64,000 bases of DNA, taken from contig JANQOU010000004.1 of NCBI GenBank assembly GCA_028285585.1, positions 36,767 to 100,766 of the forward strand, read 5' to 3'. Under the pieces are notes generated by a model. The model ran no database searches, had not been told where the DNA came from, and worked only from the letters and a program-made list of their open reading frames with translations. Each line of letters starts with the position of its first letter. Within the stretch, counting starts at the first letter, position 1. Made by a program: the position numbers and the translations under genes. Origin of the DNA: Acidimicrobiia bacterium (lineage in GTDB: Bacteria > Actinomycetota > Acidimicrobiia > Spongiisociales > ZC4RG35). Positions 31,671 to 39,407 of the stretch are shown piece by piece.

Positions 31671-32828
31671 ATGCTGAGATATCTCACCGCCGGTGAGTCC
31701 CACGGCCCGGGACTGGTGACCATCGTCGAAGGGCTGCCCAAAGGCCTTCACATCAGCCCTGAGGACATTGCCATCCAGCTGTCTCGTCGTCGTCACGGGT
31801 ATGGCCGAGGCGGGCGGATGTCCGTGGAAACGGACCAATTGGAGATTCTCGGTGGAGTGAGACATGGCCGAACGTTGGGCTCGCCGGTCGCCGTTCTGGT
31901 GCGCAACGCCGAGTGGCCGAAGTGGTCCGAGATCATGAGCCCTCTCCCATCTGATGCCGGTAACCCGGTGACGCGGCCGCGGCCAGGTCATGCCGACCTG
32001 GCCGGGATGTTGAAATACGACACAGACGATGCACGCGACATTCTTGAAAGAGCGTCGGCGAGAGAGACAGCTGCGCGAACGGTTGCCGGTACTCTCGCCG
32101 GGAAGCTCCTCGAGGCAGTCGAGGTCTCAGTCGTGAGCCATGTCGTGGCAATCGGTGAGGTGGGCAGCGAGGGAGCTCCTCCGGGGCCGGAACAGCTAGG
32201 GGCAGTGGACGCCAGTCCGGTCCGTTGCCTCGATACAGAGGCGGCACAGCTGATGATCGAAGCGATCGACCGGGCCCAAGAGGTGAAGGACACACTCGGG
32301 GGAGTGGTCGAGGTCCTTGCGTACGGCGTCCCTGTTGGCATCGGCTCGCATGTACAAGGCGATCGCCGGCTCGATGCCCTGCTTGCAGCCGGCTTGATGT
32401 CGATCCCTGCCATCAAAGGCGTGGAGGTCGGCGACGGCTTCGAAGTGGCGCGTCTCCTTGGATCGAAGTCTCACGACGAGATCCTGAAGGCTGACAGCGC
32501 GCTGACGCGCCCGACCAACCGAGCAGGGGGCGTGGAGGGCGGCATGAGCAACGGAGAGCCGATTCGCGTTAGGGCAGCGATGAAGCCGATATCGACCCTC
32601 ATGCAGCCACTGCGGACCGTCGACATGTCCACTGGTGAAGCGGCTCAGGCTGTGCGTGAGAGGAGCGACGTTTGCGCGGTGCCGGCGGCTGGCGTGGTGG
32701 CCGAGCATCTGGTTGCACTCACCTTGGCACCGGAGTTTCAACGCAAGTTCGGTGGTGACACCGTTGACGACTTTGTTGCTTCGGTCAGGGCATATCGGAA
32801 GCGGGTGGATTCCCGTCTGATCGACTGA
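31671..32828 (+). CDS. aroC: Chorismate synthase
   Basis: Converts EPSP to chorismate with reduced FMN. It has 385 residues. Family signatures: LTAGESHGPGLVTIVEGLP, the RRRHGYGRGGRM loop, the LERASARETAARTVAGTLA block, and the C-terminal GGVEGGMSNGEPIRVRAAMKP segment. aroK starts one base after the stop. Confidence 0.96.
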   Translation: MLRYLTAGESHGPGLVTIVEGLPKGLHISPEDIAIQLSRRRHGYGRGGRMSVETDQLEILGGVRHGRTLGSPVAVLVRNAEWPKWSEIMSPLPSDAGNPVTRPRPGHADLAGMLKYDTDDARDILERASARETAARTVAGTLAGKLLEAVEVSVVSHVVAIGEVGSEGAPPGPEQLGAVDASPVRCLDTEAAQLMIEAIDRAQEVKDTLGGVVEVLAYGVPVGIGSHVQGDRRLDALLAAGLMSIPAIKGVEVGDGFEVARLLGSKSHDEILKADSALTRPTNRAGGVEGGMSNGEPIRVRAAMKPISTLMQPLRTVDMSTGEAAQAVRERSDVCAVPAAGVVAEHLVALTLAPEFQRKFGGDTVDDFVASVRAYRKRVDSRLID

Positions 32829-32829
32829 C

Positions 32830-33327
32830 ATGTGGGTGGTCGGAGTCATGGGCTCGGGGAAGAGCTCGGCAGGTCGCGTTGCTGCGGACCTTCTCGAAGT
32901 GACCTTCTACGACACCGATGAAGTTGTGGTGGAGCGCATGGGCTGCTCAATCGCTCAGTTCTGGGGCGAGAACGGTGAGGCTGCTTTCAGGGACATCGAA
33001 CGGGTGGCCACGGCCAGCCTTGCGAATCATGAAGGCATGAAGTCGACCGGGGGCGGCGTCGTCTTGGACGAAGAGAACCGCAAAGTCTTGAGCAATGGTG
33101 AGCCTGTCGTGTGGCTCAAGGCCTCGGTCGAGACGCTGGCAGCGAGGCTCGCTGAAGAGCCGGGCCGGCCACTTCTGGAAGGCGACAGACCGACTCTCGA
33201 GACGCTGTCGTCGGTGATGGCGGAGCGCGAACAGTTCTATCTGGACGTCAGCACCCATGTGATCGAGACTGATGCGCTTGATGTCGCAGAGGTGGCGGAT
33301 CGGTTGGTGAGGATATGGAAGAGCTGA
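32830..33327 (+). CDS. aroK: Shikimate kinase
   Basis: Phosphorylates shikimate at O3. It has 165 residues. The P-loop GVMGSGKSS comes almost at the N-terminus, followed by FYDTDEVVVERMG with the substrate-binding Asp, FRDIER and STGGGVVLDEENR, and the LID region RLAEEPGRPLLEGDRP. The last 13 bases overlap aroB. Confidence 0.93.
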   Translation: MWVVGVMGSGKSSAGRVAADLLEVTFYDTDEVVVERMGCSIAQFWGENGEAAFRDIERVATASLANHEGMKSTGGGVVLDEENRKVLSNGEPVVWLKASVETLAARLAEEPGRPLLEGDRPTLETLSSVMAEREQFYLDVSTHVIETDALDVAEVADRLVRIWKS

Positions 33328-34340
33328 GGGTTGGGGATCACACCAAGGTGTTGATCCAAGCCGGCCTGCCGGAAGAGCTGGTTCCTCCTCGCATGGACCG
33401 CAGCCGGGTTGCGATCCTCACCCAGCCCGCCGTCACCGAGCGCGCCATGACCCTGGCCCGCCTCCTCGATGAGCAAGGACTCCTCGTAGAGGTTGTCGGG
33501 CTGCCCGACCGCGAAGAGGCAAAGACGCTCGATGTGGCGGTCTCGGTCTACGAGGCGTTGGCCTCGTTCGGGTTGTCCCGTCATGACACGATTGTTGGCG
33601 TCGGGGGAGGAGCCGCCACTGATCTCGCAGGTTATGTCGCAGGCACCTGGCTGCGTGGAGTCGAGGTGGTTCATTACCCGACCACACTCTTGGCTTCGGT
33701 CGACGCATCTCTAGGCGGCAAGACCGGTGTGAATTTGGCCGGCAAGAACCTGGTCGGTGTGTTCTGGCATCCGACGCTGGTGGTGGTGGACACAGACCTG
33801 CTGGCCAACCTTCCCGGTTCGCTGATCGCCGAGGGAATGGCTGAGGCATACAAGGCCGGGCTCGTCGGCGACCCGGATCTGTGCGACCTGCTCGGGTCCC
33901 AGGGGCTCAGTGCCCCCATGGCAGAGGTGGTGCGCCACGCTGCCGGAGTCAAAGCCCGCATAGTCGAGGTGGATGAGCGTGAGTCCGATGTTCGCGCATA
34001 TCTCAACTTCGGCCACACCGTTGGCCACGCCGTTGAGTTCGCCTCCTCGCTCTCTCATGGTGAGAGCGTGGCCGTCGGGATGGTTGCAGCCTCGGCTGTC
34101 TCCGAGAGAGTGATGGGTTTCGATGTCGTGTCGTCCGTGGTGGCGACGCTTCAGAAGCTGGGGCTGCCCACCAGAGCGGACGGGATCGATCCGGCGCGAG
34201 TTGCCGACTTGCTCAGGCTCGACAAGAAGAGAGACCGGGAAGGGCTCAGAATGGTGCTCCTGCGTGGTGTTGCCGACCCGGTTCTCATGCACGTCGGCCG
34301 TGAGGACATCGCGGCGGGCCTCGAAGCCGTAGGTTTGTGA
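33315..34340 (+). CDS. aroB: 3-dehydroquinate synthase
   Basis: NAD- and metal-dependent first cyclisation of the shikimate pathway. It has 341 residues. Nucleotide motif GVGGGAATDLAGYVAGTWLRG, substrate block PTTLLASVDASLGGKTGVNL, metal ligands in AEGMAEAYKAGLVGD and NFGHTVGHAVEF plus a later His (SLSHGESVAVGM). The ATG lies inside aroK. A gap of 38 bases separates it from efp. Confidence 0.95.
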   Translation: MEELRVGDHTKVLIQAGLPEELVPPRMDRSRVAILTQPAVTERAMTLARLLDEQGLLVEVVGLPDREEAKTLDVAVSVYEALASFGLSRHDTIVGVGGGAATDLAGYVAGTWLRGVEVVHYPTTLLASVDASLGGKTGVNLAGKNLVGVFWHPTLVVVDTDLLANLPGSLIAEGMAEAYKAGLVGDPDLCDLLGSQGLSAPMAEVVRHAAGVKARIVEVDERESDVRAYLNFGHTVGHAVEFASSLSHGESVAVGMVAASAVSERVMGFDVVSSVVATLQKLGLPTRADGIDPARVADLLRLDKKRDREGLRMVLLRGVADPVLMHVGREDIAAGLEAVGL

Positions 34341-34378
34341 GCCAGTTACCGTCCATCGCTCGTTCATGAGGACTTCCG

Positions 34379-34936
34379 ATGATCAGCACAAATGACGTCA
34401 AGCCGGGCATGGCCCTTCAACTCGACGACGGGCTCTTCTCCATAGTGGAGTATCAGCATGTCAAGCCGGGAAAGGGAAAGGCCTTCGTTCGCATGAAGCT
34501 GAAGAAGCTCGAGACCGGCCAAGTTCTCGATCGCACTTTCCGGGCCGACGAGAACGTGCAGCAGGCGATCATCGACCGAGCCGAGCATCAGTATCTGTAC
34601 TCGGACGACCTCGGCTTTCACTTCATGAATCTGTCCGATTACGGCCAAATCGTGCTGACCGCAGATGACGTAGGTGATGCTTCGAGTTTTCTTGTCGATG
34701 GGATGACTGTGAGCCTGCCGATGTTCCAAGGCACGGCTATCGGCGTGGATCTCCCGCCTTCCGTGGAGGTCGAGGTGACGTACGCAGAGCCCGGAGTGAA
34801 AGGCGACACCCGCACCGGAGCGACAAAGACGGTGACTATCGAGACCGGGCTCGAGATCCAGGTGCCGCTGTTCGTCGAGCAGGGTGACCGGGTCAAGGTC
34901 GACACTCGGACCGGGGAGTACCAGACTCGGGTATGA
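34379..34936 (+). CDS. efp: Elongation factor P
   Basis: Relieves ribosome stalling at consecutive prolines. It has 185 residues. KOW-like first domain with the modification-site loop VKPGKGKAFVRMK (Lys in the PGKG turn), EF-P signature VQQAIIDRAEHQYLY, and the C-terminal domain ending in VKVDTRTGEYQTRV. GAGGA lies 7 bases before the ATG and a TACCGT at 34347-34352 may be its -10. nusB overlaps the stop by 4 bases. Confidence 0.95.
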   Translation: MISTNDVKPGMALQLDDGLFSIVEYQHVKPGKGKAFVRMKLKKLETGQVLDRTFRADENVQQAIIDRAEHQYLYSDDLGFHFMNLSDYGQIVLTADDVGDASSFLVDGMTVSLPMFQGTAIGVDLPPSVEVEVTYAEPGVKGDTRTGATKTVTIETGLEIQVPLFVEQGDRVKVDTRTGEYQTRV

Positions 34937-35481
34937 ATGCCCGCGGCGCCGATGGGGTGACGATCCCGGCGCGACTGACGGTGAGAGAGCTGAGCGAGGC
35001 TGTAGGCATCGCCGTCGAAGAGCTGGAAGCAGGGCTCCGAGCACGAGGACGCCTGGAGGGGCCTGACGATCACATCTCTGGGCCGTTGGCCGCGGAGCTG
35101 GCGAAGACGGCTGGTATGGACGTCTCGGTTGAGCCGAGAGATCTGGCTCTCGAGTACCTCTACTCGCTCGAGTCGGTCGGCGAGGTGGGAGACATCCCTG
35201 CTGGGCGCGCCGGTGTCTTGATTCGAAGCGTCTCGGCGTCGAAAGACGCACTGGACAGCAGCATCGAGGAGGCTGCTGAGCATTGGAGTGTGGCTCGCAT
35301 GCCCGTGGTCGACCGAAACATCCTTCGCATAGGCCTCCACGAGCTGAAGTCCGAGCCAGGGATTCCCACCGCCGTGATCGTGTCCGAAGCGGTACGGCTG
35401 GCGCAGAGGTACTCCACTGAGCGGTCGAGCTCGTTTGTGAACGGTGTGCTTGCGACTCTCGCCAAGACCACGAGAGGATGA
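34933..35481 (+). CDS. nusB: Transcription antitermination factor NusB
   Basis: RNA-binding protein for rRNA antitermination together with NusE. The 182-residue product is longer than usual (about 135-160) because of an N-terminal extension of some 45 residues before the fold (around AGMDVSVEPRDLALEYLYSLE). The C-terminal NusB core is clear: PVVDRNILRIGLHELKSEPGIPTAVIVSEAVRLAQ and SSSFVNGVLATLAK. The extension (TIPARLTVRELSEAVGI) looks like a small helical, IF2N-like module. The start overlaps efp. Confidence 0.88.
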   Translation: MNARGADGVTIPARLTVRELSEAVGIAVEELEAGLRARGRLEGPDDHISGPLAAELAKTAGMDVSVEPRDLALEYLYSLESVGEVGDIPAGRAGVLIRSVSASKDALDSSIEEAAEHWSVARMPVVDRNILRIGLHELKSEPGIPTAVIVSEAVRLAQRYSTERSSSFVNGVLATLAKTTRG

Positions 35482-35483
35482 GC

Positions 35484-35512
35484 TAGACGTAGGAGCGGGC
35501 GCGGGTTATCGT
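35484..35512 (+). promoter_or_regulatory. Candidate promoter of the pyr operon
   Basis: TAGACG (35484-35489) and TATCGT (35507-35512) are separated by 17 bases, a reasonable -35/-10 pair. Transcription would begin near 35519, exactly at the start of the PyrR-binding hairpin, leaving a leader of only about 43 bases. Confidence 0.45.
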
Positions 35513-35518
35513 CGCTGC

Positions 35519-35555
35519 CGAACCTTTAAAGACGGTCCTGTGAGGCCGGGAAGGA
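35519..35555 (+). promoter_or_regulatory. PyrR-binding RNA hairpin in the pyr leader
   Basis: The leader matches the conserved PyrR-binding loop: a lower stem CCTT (35523-35526) with AAGG (35551-35554), the internal TTTAAAGAC bulge side, an upper stem CGG/CCG (35533-35535 with 35546-35548) and the conserved terminal TCCTGTGAGG loop. The 3' strand of the stem is the ribosome-binding site of pyrR (GGGAAGGA, 6 bases before the TTG). UMP-bound PyrR would stabilise the hairpin and hide that site. There is no room for a terminator, so control is probably translational, as shown for mycobacteria. Confidence 0.82.
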
Positions 35556-35561
35556 CACGAT

Positions 35562-36095
35562 TTGCCGCAGGTAATGACGGGCGAGGACATGCTTCGCGCC
35601 ACCCGTCGCATCTCCCACGAGATCTTGGAGTCGCATCGCGGTGCCTCCGAGCTGGCATTGATCGGCATCTACACCCGTGGCGTTCATCTGGCGGAGAGCC
35701 TGGCTGCGACGATTTCGAGTTTCGAGGGTGTGACTGTCCCGGTTGGTCGTCTCGACGTCGCCGGTCACCGCGACGACCGCTATCTCCGGGATGACATCAG
35801 GCCTCGCCCAACAGAGGTCGACTTCTCAATTGACGATCGGCCTCTGATCATCGTCGATGACGTGTTGTTCACTGGGCGGACTGTCAGAGCCGCGCTCGAC
35901 GCGCTGTCTGACATCGGGCGAGCCAGATCAACACAGCTGGCGGTCATGGTTGACCGCGGCCACCGTGAGCTCCCGATCAGGGCCGACTACGTGGGCAAGA
36001 ACATCCCTACGTCCCGCGAGGAGCGGGTGCGGGTGAGATTCGAGGCGGTGGACGCCGCCAACGGCGTCTGGATCGACAGGAGGGCTGCAGCGTGA
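35562..36095 (+). CDS. pyrR: Bifunctional pyr operon regulator / uracil phosphoribosyltransferase PyrR
   Basis: Binds pyr mRNA when UMP is high and can also salvage uracil with PRPP. It is 177 residues from a TTG at 35562, favoured because AAGGA is 6 bases upstream; the ATG at 35574 would be 18 bases away. PRPP loop LIIVDDVLFTGRTVRAALDAL, and PyrR-specific YTRGVHLAESLA and GHRELPIRADYVGKNIPTS. The stop overlaps the GTG of pyrB. Confidence 0.93.
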   Translation: MPQVMTGEDMLRATRRISHEILESHRGASELALIGIYTRGVHLAESLAATISSFEGVTVPVGRLDVAGHRDDRYLRDDIRPRPTEVDFSIDDRPLIIVDDVLFTGRTVRAALDALSDIGRARSTQLAVMVDRGHRELPIRADYVGKNIPTSREERVRVRFEAVDAANGVWIDRRAAA

Positions 36096-36985
36096 AGTCT
36101 CTTCTCAGTTGCTCGGATCTGGGCACTGACGAGTTGCAATCCCTGATAGCGGATGCCGGCTCTTACCGGGCTCTGCTCTCGGAAGCCGGGACCGTTGATC
36201 GCGTGCTCGACGGGAGAGTGGTGGCGAATCTGTTCTTCGAGCCGTCGACACGCACTCGTCTCTCTTTCGAACTGGCCTCCAAGAGGCTCGGCGCTCACGT
36301 GTTGACTCACCTGACCGAGGCGTCGTCTGAGCTGAAAGGAGAGTCCCTCAAGGACACGGTGCTGACGATCGCCGCGATCGGAGTCGACATCTTTGTCGTG
36401 CGGCACGGAACGGAGGGCATGCCCGCTCAGGTCCACGAATGGACGGGAACACCCGTCGTGAATGGTGGCGACGGCGCAAGTGAGCACCCGACGCAGGGGC
36501 TGCTCGACGCAGTGACTCTCACGTCTCGTTTCGGGAGTGTCGAGGGTCTCAGAGTCGGGGTGGTGGGCGATGTCGGGCACAGCCGCGTTGCCGGCAGCCT
36601 GTCCAAAGTCCTTCCTCGGCTGGGGGCGGAACTCAGCTACATCGGGCCCGAGGGCTTGCTTCCCGACTCGGCACCCGACGGTGTGGTGATGTCCAGCGAC
36701 CTCGATGCTGTGTTGGGCGAGCTCGACGTGGTCTACCTCCTCAGGGTGCAGCGAGAAAGGGGGGCGTTGGCTGGTGACGACTACCAGGAGCGCTTCGGGA
36801 TGAACTCTGCCAGAGCCGTCCGGATGAGGCCGGAGGCAGTCATCATGCACCCGGGCCCCATGAATCGAGGTGTCGAGATCGAGCCGGAAGTCGCCGATGG
36901 CGCCCGGTCGTTGATCCTCTCTCAGGTGCGTCACGGCGTGCCAACTCGCATGGCGGTGCTCGCCGCGATTGGCGGGACGTTGTGA
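36092..36985 (+). CDS. pyrB: Aspartate carbamoyltransferase catalytic subunit
   Basis: Forms carbamoyl-aspartate, the committed pyrimidine step. It is 297 residues from the GTG at 36092 with AGGAGG 8 bases upstream. Carbamoyl-phosphate site FFEPSTRTRLSFELASKRLG, the GDGASEHPTQGLLD loop, VGDVGHSRVAGS, and MHPGPMNRGVEI near the end. No pyrI regulatory chain is present. It overlaps pyrR and pyrC by 4 bases each. Confidence 0.95.
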   Translation: MKSLLSCSDLGTDELQSLIADAGSYRALLSEAGTVDRVLDGRVVANLFFEPSTRTRLSFELASKRLGAHVLTHLTEASSELKGESLKDTVLTIAAIGVDIFVVRHGTEGMPAQVHEWTGTPVVNGGDGASEHPTQGLLDAVTLTSRFGSVEGLRVGVVGDVGHSRVAGSLSKVLPRLGAELSYIGPEGLLPDSAPDGVVMSSDLDAVLGELDVVYLLRVQRERGALAGDDYQERFGMNSARAVRMRPEAVIMHPGPMNRGVEIEPEVADGARSLILSQVRHGVPTRMAVLAAIGGTL

Positions 36986-38247
36986 CTCTCACCATCGCCA
37001 ACGGGACCATCGTCACTCCGGGCGGCCTGGTTGACGCAGATCTCCGCATTGACGGTTCAACGATTTCCTCGATGGAACCTGCCGGCTCGGCTTCGGGCCG
37101 GGTCATCGACGCAAGCGGGTGCCTTGTCGGCCCTGGGTTCGTGGATCTCCATGTCCACTTCAGAGACCCCGGGCAGACATGGAAAGAAGACACGGTCACG
37201 GGATCGAGGGCGGCCGCAGCGGGTGGCTACACCGCCGTTGTGGTGATGCCCAACACCGAGCCTGCTCTCGATACACCAGAGTTGGTCGCCTCGGCGGCCG
37301 AAGCCGGTCGAGATGCCGGCTTGATCGAGGTTCATGTTGCTGCCGCGCTCACCAAGTCGCGTGCCGGCTTCGAGGCCAGCGACATCGAGAGCTTGTCCAC
37401 CGCAGGGGTCACCATCTTCAGCGACGACGGAGACTCTGTGGCAGACCCGGTTCTGCTCCAAGACCTCATGGAGAGAGTTGGCGCTGTCGGTGGCTTGGTT
37501 TCGCAACACGCCGAGGACGCTCCCTTGACGGCTTCCGGCCACATGCATGAGGGTGCCGTCTCGGAGCGTTTGGGCATTGGCGGTCTGCCGGCAGAGGCTG
37601 AGTCCTCGATCGTTGAGCGCGACATCGATCTGGCGAGGCGGACGGGCTGCCGGTATCACTGCCAGCATGTCTCGTCGGCACAGACCGTTGCGATCATCAA
37701 AGCTGCCAAAGCAGAGGGCCTGCCGGTGACAGCAGAGGTGACCCCTCACCACCTCTGGTTCACAGACGAGGACGTCGGCGATGGGCTCAACACGAACTTG
37801 AAGATGTACCCGCCGTTGCGAACCCGGGCCGATCGGCACGCATTGCGTGAGGCTCTCATTGACGGCACCATCGACTGTGTAGCCACCGATCATGCCCCCC
37901 ACTCCGATGCAGAGAAGTCGGTTCCGTTCTCAGACGCCCCTCGAGGCGTCATCGGTCTCGAAACGGCGGCTTCGGTGGCCTGGGAGACACTGGCCGACCC
38001 ACTTCGCTTCTTTCGGGTCATGGCCACGGAGCCGGCGAAGATCGGCCAGATGGGACGTCAAGGCCATCTGATCGAAGTCGGTGTGCCCGCCAACCTCGCT
38101 GTCTTCGATCCCGACGACGTTTGGACACCATCTGAGTTTGCCTCCCGATCTGACAACAGCCCCTTCACCGGGCTGGAGTTGAGAGGTAGGCCGAGAGCCA
38201 CCATCTATGAAGGAAAGGTCACCCACGAACTGAGCATGTCGACATGA
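36982..38247 (+). CDS. pyrC: Dihydroorotase (type I)
   Basis: Cyclises carbamoyl-aspartate to dihydroorotate. It is 421 residues from a GTG, the length of the class I amidohydrolase type. Metal ligands: GFVDLHVHFRDPG, the later His residues in SQHAEDA and YHCQHVSSA, and the Asp in CVATDHAPH. VVMPNTEPALDTPE is also typical. Overlaps pyrB (GTGA) and carA (ATGA). Confidence 0.95.
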   Translation: MTLTIANGTIVTPGGLVDADLRIDGSTISSMEPAGSASGRVIDASGCLVGPGFVDLHVHFRDPGQTWKEDTVTGSRAAAAGGYTAVVVMPNTEPALDTPELVASAAEAGRDAGLIEVHVAAALTKSRAGFEASDIESLSTAGVTIFSDDGDSVADPVLLQDLMERVGAVGGLVSQHAEDAPLTASGHMHEGAVSERLGIGGLPAEAESSIVERDIDLARRTGCRYHCQHVSSAQTVAIIKAAKAEGLPVTAEVTPHHLWFTDEDVGDGLNTNLKMYPPLRTRADRHALREALIDGTIDCVATDHAPHSDAEKSVPFSDAPRGVIGLETAASVAWETLADPLRFFRVMATEPAKIGQMGRQGHLIEVGVPANLAVFDPDDVWTPSEFASRSDNSPFTGLELRGRPRATIYEGKVTHELSMST

Positions 38248-39407
38248 GCACAAAACAGAAGGGCCTGTTGGCCACCGCCGATGGCGAAGTGTTCGCCGGC
38301 GTGAGCGTTGGCGCCGAAGGTGTCGCCACCGGAGAGGCAGTCTTCAACACCTCGATGACGGGGTACCAGGAGATCCTCAGCGATCCCTCGTACGCCGGTC
38401 AGGTGGTGGTGATGACGACTTCTCACATCGGCAACTACGGGGTTCACCCCCATGATGAGCAGTCAGCAGGGCCGGCGGTTTCCGGCTTCGTGATGCGCTC
38501 GATGTCACGTCGTCAATCCAACTGGAGGGCGGAGGGATCGATAGCGGAGTATCTGACGTCGAACGGGGTCGTCGCATTGAGCGAGATCGACACCCGTCGA
38601 CTCACCAGGCATCTGCGAGATCGCGGAGCGATGCCAGTGGCCATGGGGGCGGGCGTCGATGAGAGCGAGGTCATCTCGGCGGCTTCGAGTGCCCCCGAGA
38701 TGACCGGCCAAGACCTGGCATCGCAAGTGACCACGAAGCAGCCCTACAGCCTCGATCCGGACATCGACCAGATCGGGCGCGTGGTCGCAATCGACCTCGG
38801 CATGAAACGAGACATTCTTCGCAACCTCACAGCCAGAGGGTTCGGCGTTGATGTGGTCCCTGCCCACACCAGCGCCGATGACATCGTCGGCTTGCAGCCT
38901 GACGGTGTCTTCGTGTCCAACGGGCCAGGAGACCCGGAGCCGCTCACCGACACGATCGAGACTCTGCGCTCACTTCTTCAGCAGGTTCCCGTATTTGGCA
39001 TCTGCCTCGGGCACCAGGTCATGGGTCTTGCGATGGGTGCCAGGTCCTTCAAACTCCCCTTCGGCCATCACGGCGGCAACCATCCGGTGCGCCGCATGGA
39101 CGACGGCGGCATCGAGATCACCGCCCAGAACCACGGGTTCGCCGTCGACTTGTGGAACCTCACCGACGGAGAGCCGCCGGAACGAGGCAGGCTCGTCGAG
39201 CCCTCGCTGCTCCCAGCAGCGGTCGAGACCGAGCTGGGGACCGTTCGACCGACACACCAGAACCTGAACGATGGGACGTTGGAAGGGATGCGATTCGAGG
39301 ACGTCCCGGCCTTCTCGGTTCAGTATCACCCCGAAGCGGCACCGGGACCGAATGACGCAAGAGGCCTGTTCGGCTCCTTCGTTACGCTGATCGAGGAGTC
39401 TGCCTGA
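38244..39407 (+). CDS. carA: Carbamoyl-phosphate synthase small (glutaminase) subunit
   Basis: Hydrolyses glutamine for CarB. It has 387 residues. The N-terminal interaction domain has the block [20 protein letters not shown]; the class I amidotransferase domain has [13 protein letters not shown], nucleophile Cys in [22 protein letters not shown], and catalytic His/Glu in [12 protein letters not shown]. The stop overlaps the carB ATG (TGATG). Confidence 0.96.
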   Translation: MSTKQKGLLATADGEVFAGVSVGAEGVATGEAVFNTSMTGYQEILSDPSYAGQVVVMTTSHIGNYGVHPHDEQSAGPAVSGFVMRSMSRRQSNWRAEGSIAEYLTSNGVVALSEIDTRRLTRHLRDRGAMPVAMGAGVDESEVISAASSAPEMTGQDLASQVTTKQPYSLDPDIDQIGRVVAIDLGMKRDILRNLTARGFGVDVVPAHTSADDIVGLQPDGVFVSNGPGDPEPLTDTIETLRSLLQQVPVFGICLGHQVMGLAMGARSFKLPFGHHGGNHPVRRMDDGGIEITAQNHGFAVDLWNLTDGEPPERGRLVEPSLLPAAVETELGTVRPTHQNLNDGTLEGMRFEDVPAFSVQYHPEAAPGPNDARGLFGSFVTLIEESA

